From DATIYF01 sp035517775 (GTDB lineage: Bacteria > Acidobacteriota > Terriglobia > Terriglobales > Acidobacteriaceae): 48,047 nucleotides of DNA. This document shows positions 7,936 through 17,000 of the stretch, piece by piece. Each line of letters starts with the position of its first letter. Within the stretch, counting starts at the first letter, position 1. The DNA is taken from NCBI GenBank assembly GCA_035517775.1, contig DATIYF010000040.1:1-48047 (forward strand), in the 5' to 3' direction. The notes beneath the pieces are model-generated. The model was not told the DNA's origin, ran no database searches, and worked only from the letters and a program-made list of their open reading frames with translations. The translations under genes and the position numbers were made by a program.

Positions 7936-8910
7936 TCAGGCGGAAGGCACATGCCTGCGAAGAAAGTGTGCAAGTTCAGCCGGGCTGGGCTGCCCCGCCG
8001 TGCCTCCTACCTGCAACGCCGAGAGCGCGCCACAGCCGTTGCCCGCGAGCAGGCACTGCAGCAGGTCCGCGCCCGAAAGATAAGCGTGCACGAATCCGGC
8101 GGCGAAGGAATCGCCGGCGCCGGTTGTATCCAGGGGAGAAATCTCGAACCCAGGTGCAGAAACGATCCGCCCTGCTGCAGCGGCGATGGCCCCGCGAGAG
8201 CCGCGCTTAATCACCACACACGGGACCAACTTGGCCAGTTGCAGCAGCGCGGGGCGTATCTTTTTCCCACGCGTCAACTGCAAGGCTTCTTGCTGATTTA
8301 CGAACAGGATGGTGGTTTCCTTAATTACCTCCCAGATGTCCCTGCCCCAGGAAGAAGACGGGTCGGAGTTGGGGTCGAAAGAAGTCGTAAGGCCGAGCTT
8401 TTTCGCGTGGCGCAGGATTCGCGGGAAAGCCGGCCGCAGCGCCGTCTGCAGGAAGAAGGAAGTCAGGTGCAAATGGCTGTGGCCGCGCAAAGCCTTCAGG
8501 TCGAGGTCGGCGTAACGCAATTCAGCAATTGCACCCAGCATGGTGACCAGCGCCCGGTCGCGGCGCGTGCTCAGGGAGATGGTGACTCCGGTGCGAGCAT
8601 TGGGAAGTACGCGCACATTTCTGGTAGAGATTCCGCGGGCGTGCAGGGCTTTCAGGCAAAAGCGGCCCAGCTCGTCGTTGCCGACCCTGCTGAAAAACGT
8701 GACGGGATGGCACAGGCGGGCGGCCCCGCAGGCAAAGATGGCCGAGGCGCTGCCCAGAACCGTACGAAAATCCTCGGCCAGAATCTCCCGCCCGAGAGTC
8801 GGCGGATAAGCCAGACCGCTGGCGATGAGATCTGCGTTCAGCTCCCCAATGACGGCGATGGGCTGCCGCGCTGCTTCTTTCGTTTGGTTGCTGTTTATGT
8901 TTCTAAACAT
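7936..8910 (-). CDS. PfkB-family carbohydrate kinase
   Basis: This 324-residue ribokinase-fold enzyme shows the N-terminal 'AVIGELNADLI', a GSASAIFACGAARL segment at the first PfkB signature, 'FFSRVGNDELGRF', and the C-terminal signature 'DTTGAGDSFAAGF' that forms the anion hole and holds the catalytic Asp. It transfers phosphate from ATP to a sugar hydroxyl. In this setting it could phosphorylate tagatose-6-phosphate made by the divergent AgaS-like enzyme, or the incoming free sugar; sequence alone does not decide. It shares a short divergent control region with agaS and converges with the deoR-type gene. An inverted repeat covers its start codon (8897-8910), so translation or transcription may be controlled there. 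Confidence 0.85.
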   Translation of the reverse strand: MFRNINSNQTKEAARQPIAVIGELNADLIASGLAYPPTLGREILAEDFRTVLGSASAIFACGAARLCHPVTFFSRVGNDELGRFCLKALHARGISTRNVRVLPNARTGVTISLSTRRDRALVTMLGAIAELRYADLDLKALRGHSHLHLTSFFLQTALRPAFPRILRHAKKLGLTTSFDPNSDPSSSWGRDIWEVIKETTILFVNQQEALQLTRGKKIRPALLQLAKLVPCVVIKRGSRGAIAAAAGRIVSAPGFEISPLDTTGAGDSFAAGFVHAYLSGADLLQCLLAGNGCGALSALQVGGTAGQPSPAELAHFLRRHVPSA

Positions 8911-8974
8911 TTCTATTTATTTCGCCAGGCGCTCATAGTATAGTGCGATACCGACGCAGTTGCAGGGGGCAAGC
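8897..8974. promoter_or_regulatory. Divergent control region between pfkB-type and agaS-type genes
   Basis: This 64-base spacer plus the kinase start carries the inverted repeat ATGTTT-CT-AAACAT (8897-8910), which includes the kinase start codon. A TATAGT (8938-8943) on the + strand fits a -10 box for agaS. Several TTTC tracts (8876-8925) and TTCGTTTGGTT (8879-8889) weakly resemble the reverse complement of the motif at 14006-14021. A DeoR regulator acting here is plausible from context. Confidence 0.4.
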
Positions 8975-10195
8975 TTGGTCCACGGTCCAACCACGACAGA
9001 TGGCTTCGAGGCGCGGTTTGGCGCCAGCGAGAGGGAACGGGAGGCCCGTGGCACTCTCTACACCCCTCAGGAGATCCTTCGCCAGCCCACCACCTGGGTA
9101 ACCACCTTCCGCATCTGTTCCGGCAGGCGCAATGAGCTCCGCCACTTTCTGCAGGAATCTGGCCTCGGGGCCGGCGGCCAGGAACGCGAACGCCCGATGG
9201 TATACCTGGTGGGAGCAGGCACCTCCGACTACATTGGCCGCGCGCTGATCTCTCTTTTGCGGCGGTTGTGGCGATGCGAGGTCTGGGCGGTCCCAAGCAC
9301 CGACCTCCTGACCAACTTCCACGATCTGGTTTTCCCCGACCGGCCGTACCTCTGGGTTTCGTTTTCCCGCTCGGGCGACAGCTCCGAGGGGCTGGCAGTT
9401 CTCCAGGCCGCAATCGAAAGGTATCGTAACGTTCGGCATGTCCTGGTCACCTGCAACCCAAAGGGGCGGATGGCAGCGGTTTGCGAAAAGGCGCCCGACC
9501 GCGCCCGGGCACTGGTTCTCGATGATACGGCCAACGACCGTGGTCTGGCCATGACCAATTCCTACACCAATCTGGTGGTGGCGGGGCAGTGCCTGGCCCA
9601 TCTTTTTTCTTTCAAAGATTATGAAGAGTTATTCCCCACTCTGCTGCAGGCGGGAACACGATTCCTGGAGAGAGCCCAGGAGGCGGCGCTGTCCATTGCG
9701 AAAAGGGATTTTTCACGCGCCTGCTTCGTCGGCAGCGGAACCCTTCGCGCAGTCGCACAGGAATCCGCCCTTAAGTTGACGGAACTAACCGCAGGCAAGA
9801 TCCAGGCAATGTCGGAGTCTGCTCTCGGGTTGCGGCATGGCCCGATGTCAGCCGTCGATGCGGACACTCTGTTCGTCAGCCTTTTTTCTCGCGACCCGCA
9901 ACGCAGGAATTATGAGATGGACTTACTCGAGGAAATCGATAAAAAGCGCTTGGGGAAGGCGCGGGTGGCGGTCGCCCCGGATTCCAGCGGCGCTCTCCAC
10001 CGGCTGGCAGATTTCCTGCTGGACCTCGAAACGCCAAACCTGGCTGATGAATACCGCGCACCTCTGGATGTAATGCTGGCGCAGTGGCTGGGAGTGTTCT
10101 GCTCGTTGCGCCTGGGGCTGAAGCCCGACTGCCCCAGCCCCGATGGGGTGATCAGCCGCGTGGTGTCGCACGTGAAGATTTATCCGGAAGTTTAA
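8975..10195 (+). CDS. agaS: AgaS-like SIS-domain sugar isomerase/deaminase
   Basis: The product is about 406 residues with two SIS (sugar isomerase) domains. The first has 'VYLVGAGTSDYIGRAL' and 'WVSFSRSGDSSEGLAV'; the second has 'FVGSGTLRAVAQESALKL', 'TELTAGKIQAMSESALGLRH', and a GPMS turn. This is the AgaS pattern rather than the longer GlmS. AgaS converts galactosamine-6-phosphate to tagatose-6-phosphate and ammonia in the cytoplasm. The preferred start is TTG 8975, with AGGGGG about 6 bases upstream; TTG 8960 is an alternative. It is divergent from the pfkB-type kinase and lies 30 bases upstream of a GH36-like gene on the same strand. No PTS, GalNAc-6-phosphate deacetylase or tagatose-bisphosphate aldolase gene is visible nearby. 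Confidence 0.8.
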   Translation: MVHGPTTTDGFEARFGASEREREARGTLYTPQEILRQPTTWVTTFRICSGRRNELRHFLQESGLGAGGQERERPMVYLVGAGTSDYIGRALISLLRRLWRCEVWAVPSTDLLTNFHDLVFPDRPYLWVSFSRSGDSSEGLAVLQAAIERYRNVRHVLVTCNPKGRMAAVCEKAPDRARALVLDDTANDRGLAMTNSYTNLVVAGQCLAHLFSFKDYEELFPTLLQAGTRFLERAQEAALSIAKRDFSRACFVGSGTLRAVAQESALKLTELTAGKIQAMSESALGLRHGPMSAVDADTLFVSLFSRDPQRRNYEMDLLEEIDKKRLGKARVAVAPDSSGALHRLADFLLDLETPNLADEYRAPLDVMLAQWLGVFCSLRLGLKPDCPSPDGVISRVVSHVKIYPEV

Positions 10196-10225
10196 CGGAG
10201 CTGGAAAACGCCGCTGGAAATTGGA

Positions 10226-12718
10226 ATGACACACATCGCGATAACTCGCTGGGTTTTTCTGCCGCTGGCCCTGGTGGCTCTCGCCGCCTCAACCCTGGCG
10301 CGCACAGGCGCGCCGAGGATAGAGAGCAGCGCGCTGAGCGTGGAGGTGGATCTGGCCAGCGGCGCCTACACCATCCGGTCTCAAGAAAAGCTGCCGGCCA
10401 GCCTCACGGCGGGCGTTGCCGCCAAAGTGAATGGAGAGTGGATTCGCTCCGATGCTTATCCTCAACATCAGGTTCGCCAGGCGCCCTTCACCAATCAACT
10501 GGGCGAGGGGGCCGAGCTTACCGTCACCAACTCAGGGTTGCCGGGCAGGCCGGATTTGATTTGCGGGCTGCGCATCTATTCAAGCGAAGACTTCGCTGAA
10601 GTTGAGGTGCAGGTCAGAAACAGCGCGGGCAAACCGATCACGGTGCAGGCGATTCGGGCGGTCGAAGCCATGGGCGACCCGATCCTCAACGGTCCGGATA
10701 CGGCCGACCGCGTGCTCTCTGACAGCTTCAGTGAAGACCGCCCGGCCATGGCAATCCACGATCTGCTGCCGGCCGAAGATGGAATGCACCGGGGCGTCGG
10801 CAGCCAGCTCATCTACAACCGGGAAAGCCGGCAGAGCCTGTTTATTGGCGCACTGGCGTCGCAAAAATTCCTCACGATCCTGCGCCTGAAAGTGGATGCG
10901 GAGGCGAAGAAGATCAGCGGCCTCGAGGTGGACTCGGCCGGCACAACTGAACTGGCGATGGAAAACTCTCTCCGCGAATCTCCGCCGCAGGACCGGATGG
11001 AGTTGAGCCTGCCGCTTGCCCCGGGTGAGAGCCTCGCGTCAGAGCCGCTGATGATTGCTCTGGGAAGCGATTACCATGCGCAACTGGAGCGGTATGGCGA
11101 TGTGATCCGAAAGTTGCATCATCCGCGCGTGGCCACGCCTACTCCCACCGGCTGGTGGAGCTGGACCGCTTTTTACTTCGGGCTGAATGAAGGCACGGCG
11201 CTCACCAACGCCGAGTTCCTGGCGCAGGAACTGAAGCCTTTCGGCTATGACTTCTTTCACATTGACGAGGGCTATCAGTACGCGCGCGGCGAATACACCA
11301 CGCCTGACGTAATGAAGTTTCCGCATGGGGTCGCCGCACTGGAAAATCACGTCCGCTCCCTGGGGCTCACGCCGGGCATCTGGACGGCGCCCCTTGAAAT
11401 CTCGGAGCGCTCCTGGGTGTACCAGAATCATCCCGACTGGTTGATTCACAATGCCCAAAGCCAGCCCATTCACGCCGGATTCGTGATTGACGATCCCGAC
11501 GCTAACCGAAAACTTGATCCACTTTACATTCTGGATTCGACCAACCCGGGCGCGCAGGAATATCTGCGCAAGACCTACGGCGCGCTGACGAAAGACTGGG
11601 GCATCCGCTACATCAAGCTCGACTTCATGGATGACTCGGCGATCGAAGGCAACTACTATCGGCCGCACACGACGGCGCTGGAGGCGCAGCGGATCGGACT
11701 GCAGGTGATTCGCGAAGCCGTGGGTGAAAACGTTCTGCTTGATAAAGACGGCAGCCCCATGCTCAACCCGGTCGGAATCGTGGATGCCGGCCGCATCTCG
11801 CAGGACACGGGCCATACCTTTGAATCCAGCCGCGACGCCGCCACCGGCATTGCCGCCCGCTATTACATGAACCGTAATTTCTTTCTCAGTGACCCGGACG
11901 CATTCTCGGTTTCGAAGCAGACCGTGGATGAGCAGGAGTGGCATGGAGGCAAGCGGCCCTTGACCCTGAACGAAGCGGAGGTTTCGATCGCCCTCTCAGC
12001 CGTCTCCGGCGGAATGTTCGAGATTGGCGACGACCTGCCAACACTCTTTCTTGATAAGGAACGCATGGCGCTGGTGGAGAATCGAGACTTGATTAACATG
12101 GCGCGGTACGCCCACGCTGCCACGCCGCTCGACCTGATGGACTACGCCCCCGAAGATCAGATCCCTAGCGTGTTTCTGCTGCGCGAGAGCAAACGCACCG
12201 CGATTCTGGCGGTCTTCAACTGGACCGATCACGAGCGCGAGCATCGCATTCCCCTATCTGCGATTGGCTTGCCCACCGCCGCACACAGTCACGTTTCGGA
12301 TGTTCTCAATCCGCCCGCGGCCGCCATGGAGAACGTAAGCGAGATAGCTTTACAGCTTCCGCCGCGCTCGGTCCGGATGTTGAAGATCGAAGACACCTCG
12401 GTTCCGAAGGCTGAGCCCGTGATCACAGCAATGGCGCCGGCGGAAGCAGAGCCGGGCAAGGCGGTCTCTTTTGCCGCCAAGGCCGAGGGCGACAGCGCGC
12501 CGGTGGTCTCCTATGCCTGGGATTTTGGCGACGGCACGAGTGCGCAAGGTGCGGCGGTCTCGCATACCTACACCCATGCGGGAGATTTCACCGTGCGGCT
12601 CTCGGCGGAGAACATGGAAGGCATGGGTGCGGAGAAGGCGCTGCGCATTGTAGTGCGCGGAAAAATCGAGACCCGTTTCGAGCCTTCGCAGATCCGGCGT
12701 CCGGCGGCTCAGCCCTGA
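10226..12718 (+). CDS. Exported GH36-like alpha-galactosidase with C-terminal PKD domain
   Basis: This 830-residue protein has a signal peptide (FLPLALVALAASTLA), an N-terminal beta-sandwich to about residue 300, a clan-D TIM barrel and a C-terminal beta domain. A PKD domain follows at about residues 735-815, with 'SYAWDFGDGTSAQGAAVSHT' and 'HAGDFTVRLSAEN'. Barrel motifs are 'TGWWSWTAFYFGLNEG', 'FFHIDEGYQYARGEY', 'GLTPGIWTAPLEIS', 'YIKLDFMDD' (Asp about 466, nucleophile in K-x-D context) and 'RISQDTGHTFESS' (Asp about 527, likely acid/base). GH36 enzymes cleave terminal alpha-galactose or alpha-GalNAc; PKD domains usually aid surface or polysaccharide contact. It follows agaS by 30 bases and precedes an exported amidohydrolase by 25, so the three are likely one transcript. 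Confidence 0.82.
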   Translation: MTHIAITRWVFLPLALVALAASTLARTGAPRIESSALSVEVDLASGAYTIRSQEKLPASLTAGVAAKVNGEWIRSDAYPQHQVRQAPFTNQLGEGAELTVTNSGLPGRPDLICGLRIYSSEDFAEVEVQVRNSAGKPITVQAIRAVEAMGDPILNGPDTADRVLSDSFSEDRPAMAIHDLLPAEDGMHRGVGSQLIYNRESRQSLFIGALASQKFLTILRLKVDAEAKKISGLEVDSAGTTELAMENSLRESPPQDRMELSLPLAPGESLASEPLMIALGSDYHAQLERYGDVIRKLHHPRVATPTPTGWWSWTAFYFGLNEGTALTNAEFLAQELKPFGYDFFHIDEGYQYARGEYTTPDVMKFPHGVAALENHVRSLGLTPGIWTAPLEISERSWVYQNHPDWLIHNAQSQPIHAGFVIDDPDANRKLDPLYILDSTNPGAQEYLRKTYGALTKDWGIRYIKLDFMDDSAIEGNYYRPHTTALEAQRIGLQVIREAVGENVLLDKDGSPMLNPVGIVDAGRISQDTGHTFESSRDAATGIAARYYMNRNFFLSDPDAFSVSKQTVDEQEWHGGKRPLTLNEAEVSIALSAVSGGMFEIGDDLPTLFLDKERMALVENRDLINMARYAHAATPLDLMDYAPEDQIPSVFLLRESKRTAILAVFNWTDHEREHRIPLSAIGLPTAAHSHVSDVLNPPAAAMENVSEIALQLPPRSVRMLKIEDTSVPKAEPVITAMAPAEAEPGKAVSFAAKAEGDSAPVVSYAWDFGDGTSAQGAAVSHTYTHAGDFTVRLSAENMEGMGAEKALRIVVRGKIETRFEPSQIRRPAAQP

Positions 12719-12743
12719 ACAGTAAAAAGAGGTGCGACTGATC

Positions 12744-13928
12744 ATGGTCTATGGAAGAAACAGATTTGGCCGACTCATTGCGGTCCTGGCCGTGTTGGCT
12801 GCGGCCAGCTTGCTGATTTCGGCGCAGCCCGCAGCGAGCAATTCCAACCAGATCGGTTACAAATCGGCCCCCGGCGCGGAAAAGAAAAAAACGTTGCTCC
12901 TGAAAGACTTCGACCCGGTCTCCATGCTGCACGTGCCGGTGCATCACGTGGATCGCGCCAAGTTCTACGTCATTGATGTGCACAACCACGTGAACGACGC
13001 GCAGGGGATTGGCGAGCACATGCCTCCGGAGCGCGTGGTGCAGGCGATGGACCGCACAAATGTCAGGACCATCGTGATTCTGACCGGCCAATGGGGCGGC
13101 AAGCTGCAACACGTGATCAACGAAATGGTAAAGCCCTATCCCGGCCGCTTCATGGTTTTCACTCAGATGGATTGGAGCAAGATTGACGATCCCAACTTCA
13201 GCCAGGAGATGGTGGCGCAGCTTGATGATGCGGTGGCTCGCGGGGCTCGCGGCTTGAAGGTGTTGAAGGTTCTCGGCCTGGGAGTGCGCGACAAGAATGG
13301 AAACCTGATTAAGGTAGACGATCCTCGCCTCGACCCGGTTTGGGAAGAGTGCGGGCGGCTGGGCATTCCGGTTTCCATTCATGTGACTGATCCCGAAGCA
13401 TTTTTTCATCCCATTGACAACCGCAACGAACGTTACGAGGAGCTGATCGAGCACCCCGACTGGAGCTTCTACGATCACGGATTCCCCAGCAAGGAATCCA
13501 TCCTCGCCGCCCGCGACCGCGTGTTCGCCAGGCATCCGCGCACTACGTTCGTGGCCCTGCACGTGGCCAACTGGCCGGAGAATCTGGATTACGTTTCGCA
13601 CCTGCTCGATACCCTTCCCAACGTGATGACCGAATTTGGCGCGCGCCAGGCCGAGCTGGGGCGGCAGCCGAGGCGGGCGCGGGAGTTTTTCCTGAAATAT
13701 CAGGACCGCATCATGTTCGGCACCGACAGCGAGCCAACCGAAGAAATGTACCGCAATTACTTCCGCTGGCTGGAAACCGACGACGAGTACTTCGACTACT
13801 GGGGAGCTCCGGGGCAGGGCCGCTGGAAGATCTACGGCATGGGCCTGCCCGATGAAGTGCTGGCGAAGGTCTATCACAAGAATGCGGAGCGCGTGTTTGG
13901 GCAATTCAAGGGCGCCCGCGGAAAGTGA
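12744..13928 (+). CDS. Exported amidohydrolase-family (PF04909-type) protein
   Basis: This 394-residue protein starts with a signal peptide (LIAVLAVLAAASLLISA) and an amidohydrolase-2 barrel. Metal-site candidates are the 'IDVHNHV' H-x-H motif, His in 'PVSIHVTDPEAFFHP', His in 'VALHVANWPENLDYV' and Asp in 'IMFGTDSEPTEEMY'. Family members include decarboxylases, lactonases and hydrolases, so the reaction is not set; inside a glycan locus a lactonase or ester/amide-cleaving role on a sugar derivative is possible. It does not look like NagA-type deacetylases. The ATG at 12744 is chosen, with AAAGAGG 11 bases upstream; GTG 12732 overlaps that site. A weak hairpin followed by TTTTTT lies after the stop (about 13944-13966). 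Confidence 0.75.
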   Translation: MVYGRNRFGRLIAVLAVLAAASLLISAQPAASNSNQIGYKSAPGAEKKKTLLLKDFDPVSMLHVPVHHVDRAKFYVIDVHNHVNDAQGIGEHMPPERVVQAMDRTNVRTIVILTGQWGGKLQHVINEMVKPYPGRFMVFTQMDWSKIDDPNFSQEMVAQLDDAVARGARGLKVLKVLGLGVRDKNGNLIKVDDPRLDPVWEECGRLGIPVSIHVTDPEAFFHPIDNRNERYEELIEHPDWSFYDHGFPSKESILAARDRVFARHPRTTFVALHVANWPENLDYVSHLLDTLPNVMTEFGARQAELGRQPRRAREFFLKYQDRIMFGTDSEPTEEMYRNYFRWLETDDEYFDYWGAPGQGRWKIYGMGLPDEVLAKVYHKNAERVFGQFKGARGK

Positions 13929-13970
13929 CCGGCCGCGGGAAATCCGCTGCCGGCGTGCGGTTTTTTGATC

Positions 13971-14021
13971 TTGACAACCGCGAAGATCGTAAGTAAAAGG
14001 TGTCATTCGAAACCAATCGAA
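13971..14021 (+). promoter_or_regulatory. Promoter and candidate operator of the first TonB receptor gene
   Basis: A perfect TTGACA (13971-13976) is followed after 17 bases by TAAAAG (13994-13999). Immediately downstream is TTCGA-AACCAA-TCGAA (14006-14021), an inverted repeat whose first 14 bases match the motif upstream of the DeoR gene at 13 positions. A repressor bound there would block transcription start. The boxes are seen directly; use in vivo is inferred. Confidence 0.55.
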
Positions 14022-14062
14022 CGCAAAGGAAGCTTGCGATTTCTGCTCCAGGGGAGGGCGGC

Positions 14063-17000
14063 ATGAGCGCCAAGACAAAGACGGCTGCAGCGAGATGGAT
14101 CACACAACTGGCGGGCGCCTTCCTTGCATTTTCTATGTTACCGGCAAACCTGGCGCTCGCCCAGGTGAGCTACCAGGCTCAGATTCGCGGCGTCGTAACC
14201 GATGCCAGCGGGGCCGTGGTGACGAATGCAACGGTGACGGTCAGCGAGGTCGCAACCGGCATTTCGCGCAGCGTGCAAACCGATAGCGTCGGCTACTACA
14301 TTGTGCGCGCGCTCACGCCCTCCAGCTACGTTGTGCATGTCAGTGCTCCCGGGTTTCAGACCTTGGAGGAAAAAGGAATCGTCCTGCAGGTGGACCAGGA
14401 AACCAGCCTCAATTTCACCCTGCGTCCGGCCGGCACCACCACCAGCGTGCAGGTCACGGAAGCCGCTCCATTACTGGATACGGAAAGCTCATCTCTTGGC
14501 ACCGATGTCACCAGCCAGTACGTCAAAGAGATTCCGCTGCTCAACCGGAACTTCTTCGGGCTGGTATTTCTCAATGCCGGCGTAAGCGAGGTAGCCGGCT
14601 CCGGCGTGGCCGACAACTACCCAACCGGCACCAACTTCGTCTCCAACGGGCAGCGCAATGCGACCGCCGAAATTCGCGTGGATGGCGCTCTCATCACTTC
14701 GCCGGAGCAGGGCGAAGGCGGCAACACTAACGTCTATTACGAGCCTTCGGTAGAAGTGGTGCAGGAGTTCAAGGTCCAGAACAACAGTTTTTCCTCCGAG
14801 TTTGGCAGTAATGGCGGCACCGTAGTGAATATGGCGCTGAAGAGCGGAACCAACGCCTTTCACGGCAGCGCCTGGTGGTTTACACAGCACGGCTGGCTCG
14901 ATGCCAACGACTTTTTCAGCAACCAGGCAGGCCTGCCACGGCCTGACCATTCCCGCAACCAGTATGGCTTTTCGCTCGGCGGACCCATTAAGAAAGACAA
15001 AGCCTTTTTCTTCATTGATCTGGAGCGCGTTCTTCAAAACGCCCCCGTGCAGGTAGTTGGAACCGTGCCCACGGCGCTGGAACGGCAGGGCGATTTCTCT
15101 CAGACGATGATCTCCGATCCTGACAGCGGAGCGTTAGTGCCCGACGAAATCTTTAATCCCTTTCAGGTCAGCAACGGCCAGCGCGCGTCTTTTTCTACAC
15201 CCAACGTGATTGACGCGCAGTGGCAGGATGCAGTGGGTAAGGCGGTTCTGAATCTGTATCCCCTGCCCACTCCGGGCCTCGGCAATCCCGATGGCACCAA
15301 CAACCTCCGCACCAACACCACCGACTCCAGCAAAGGGCTGCAGTTTGACATCAAACTAGATGGACAGGTCTCCGCGAATAATCATCTCTCCGGGCGCTAT
15401 AGCCACGCTCACTCCTCGGAGAGCGTACCCACGATCCTGGGCGACGACGATACCTTTGCCGACGGCGACAATTACCTGACCACGGTACATAACGCCTCGC
15501 TGCAGCACGACTGGACGATTCGCCCCACGCTATTGCTGAGCAGCCGTTTTGCCGTGGAGCATGCCTTTGCGCCCGGCTTCACCACCTATCCCAGCGCGTC
15601 CTCGGTCGGCTTTCCCTCGCTCCTCGATAACGCCAACGCGGGCATCTCGCGCATGCCCGGCATCCTGGTGGATTCACCCTGGACCTCGCTCTACGACCAG
15701 TGCTGCGTGGATACGAAATTCGCCCACACGCTGTATTCCTATTCCTCGGGGCTTTCCTGGGTGCACGGCAAGCACAACTTCAAGTTTGGCGGAGAGCAAC
15801 GCATCTTCTTCAACAACTTTCAGCAACCCAGCTATCCCACCGGTTACTTCCATTTTGCGCAGGAAGTGACCGAGCAGGTCATCAACGCATTCAACCCTGA
15901 TCAGGGAAACCCCTTTGCCGACATCATGCTGGGTGTGGGCGACTATGGCGGCATTGCCATCTATCCCGAAGTGTTCGACAAATCGAAGGAGACGGCCTTC
16001 TACGTCCAGGATGACTGGAAGGTCACGCCCAAGCTGACGTTAAATCTCGGCCTGCGCTACGAGTGGAGCACGCCGTACTCTGAGCGCAATAATCATTTGC
16101 AGTTCAGCGATTTCAGCGGTGACAGCGGAGTCTCCGTGGACCTGAGCAGCGGAGTACCCGAACTGCAGGCCCTGGGCCTGGGGCCGACCAACCTGATCGG
16201 CACCACCGAGTTTCCCACCTCATCGCGCCGCACCGTCCCCGTGGACCGCAACAACTGGGCGCCCCGGCTGGGCTTTGCCTACCAACTCACTCCTAATACG
16301 GTCGTGCGCGGCGGGGCCGGCGTTTATTACGGCATGAACGTGGCCACCAACTTCCAGTACGCGGGCACGGCCTTCCGCAAAGACGGCAACGTCTATTTCA
16401 CGAAAGATGATTTTCAAACACTCTCCGCCACCCTGGAGAACCCCTTTCCCGCCGGACTTCCCGCTCCCGAGGGCACGCAGTATGGCCCCCTGAGCATGTG
16501 GGGCTACCAGAACATCAATGATCTGGGAACCAGCGAGGCGCAGAACGCGGATATTTACCAATGGAGCCTGGGCGTGCAGCGCCTTTTGCCCGGTCAGTTC
16601 GTGGTTTCCGTGGATTATTCGGCCAACCGCAGCATTCATTTGCCCTGGGGCGGAGCCGGCGGCTTCACCACCCGCGACCGCAACTTTATCTCCTCGGCGC
16701 TGCGCAGCCAGTTCAATCAGGTTGACCAGGATGGCAATCCACTCCCCTGCAACGACGACGGCACGGTGAATTTCGCCAATCTTTATAGCTACAGCAATCT
16801 GCACTGCAACGTGCCCAATCCATTTCAATCCATGTTCGTCGGGCCCAATGCCGTCTTCAACCAGCCCGATTCTCTGTACAACGACGACATGATTCCGCTC
16901 ATCAACCTGCTGCGGCCATTCCCGCAGTTCGACGGCAATTTTGAAGGGCTGCCGCTGCTCGAAGCCTCGTCGTTCTACAACGCGCTGCAAGTTCGCTTTC

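Noticed and set aside
12588..14078. A 496-codon open frame antisense to the amidohydrolase gene
   Set aside because: The + strand shows signal peptide, metal-site motifs and a ribosome-binding site; the antisense product has none.
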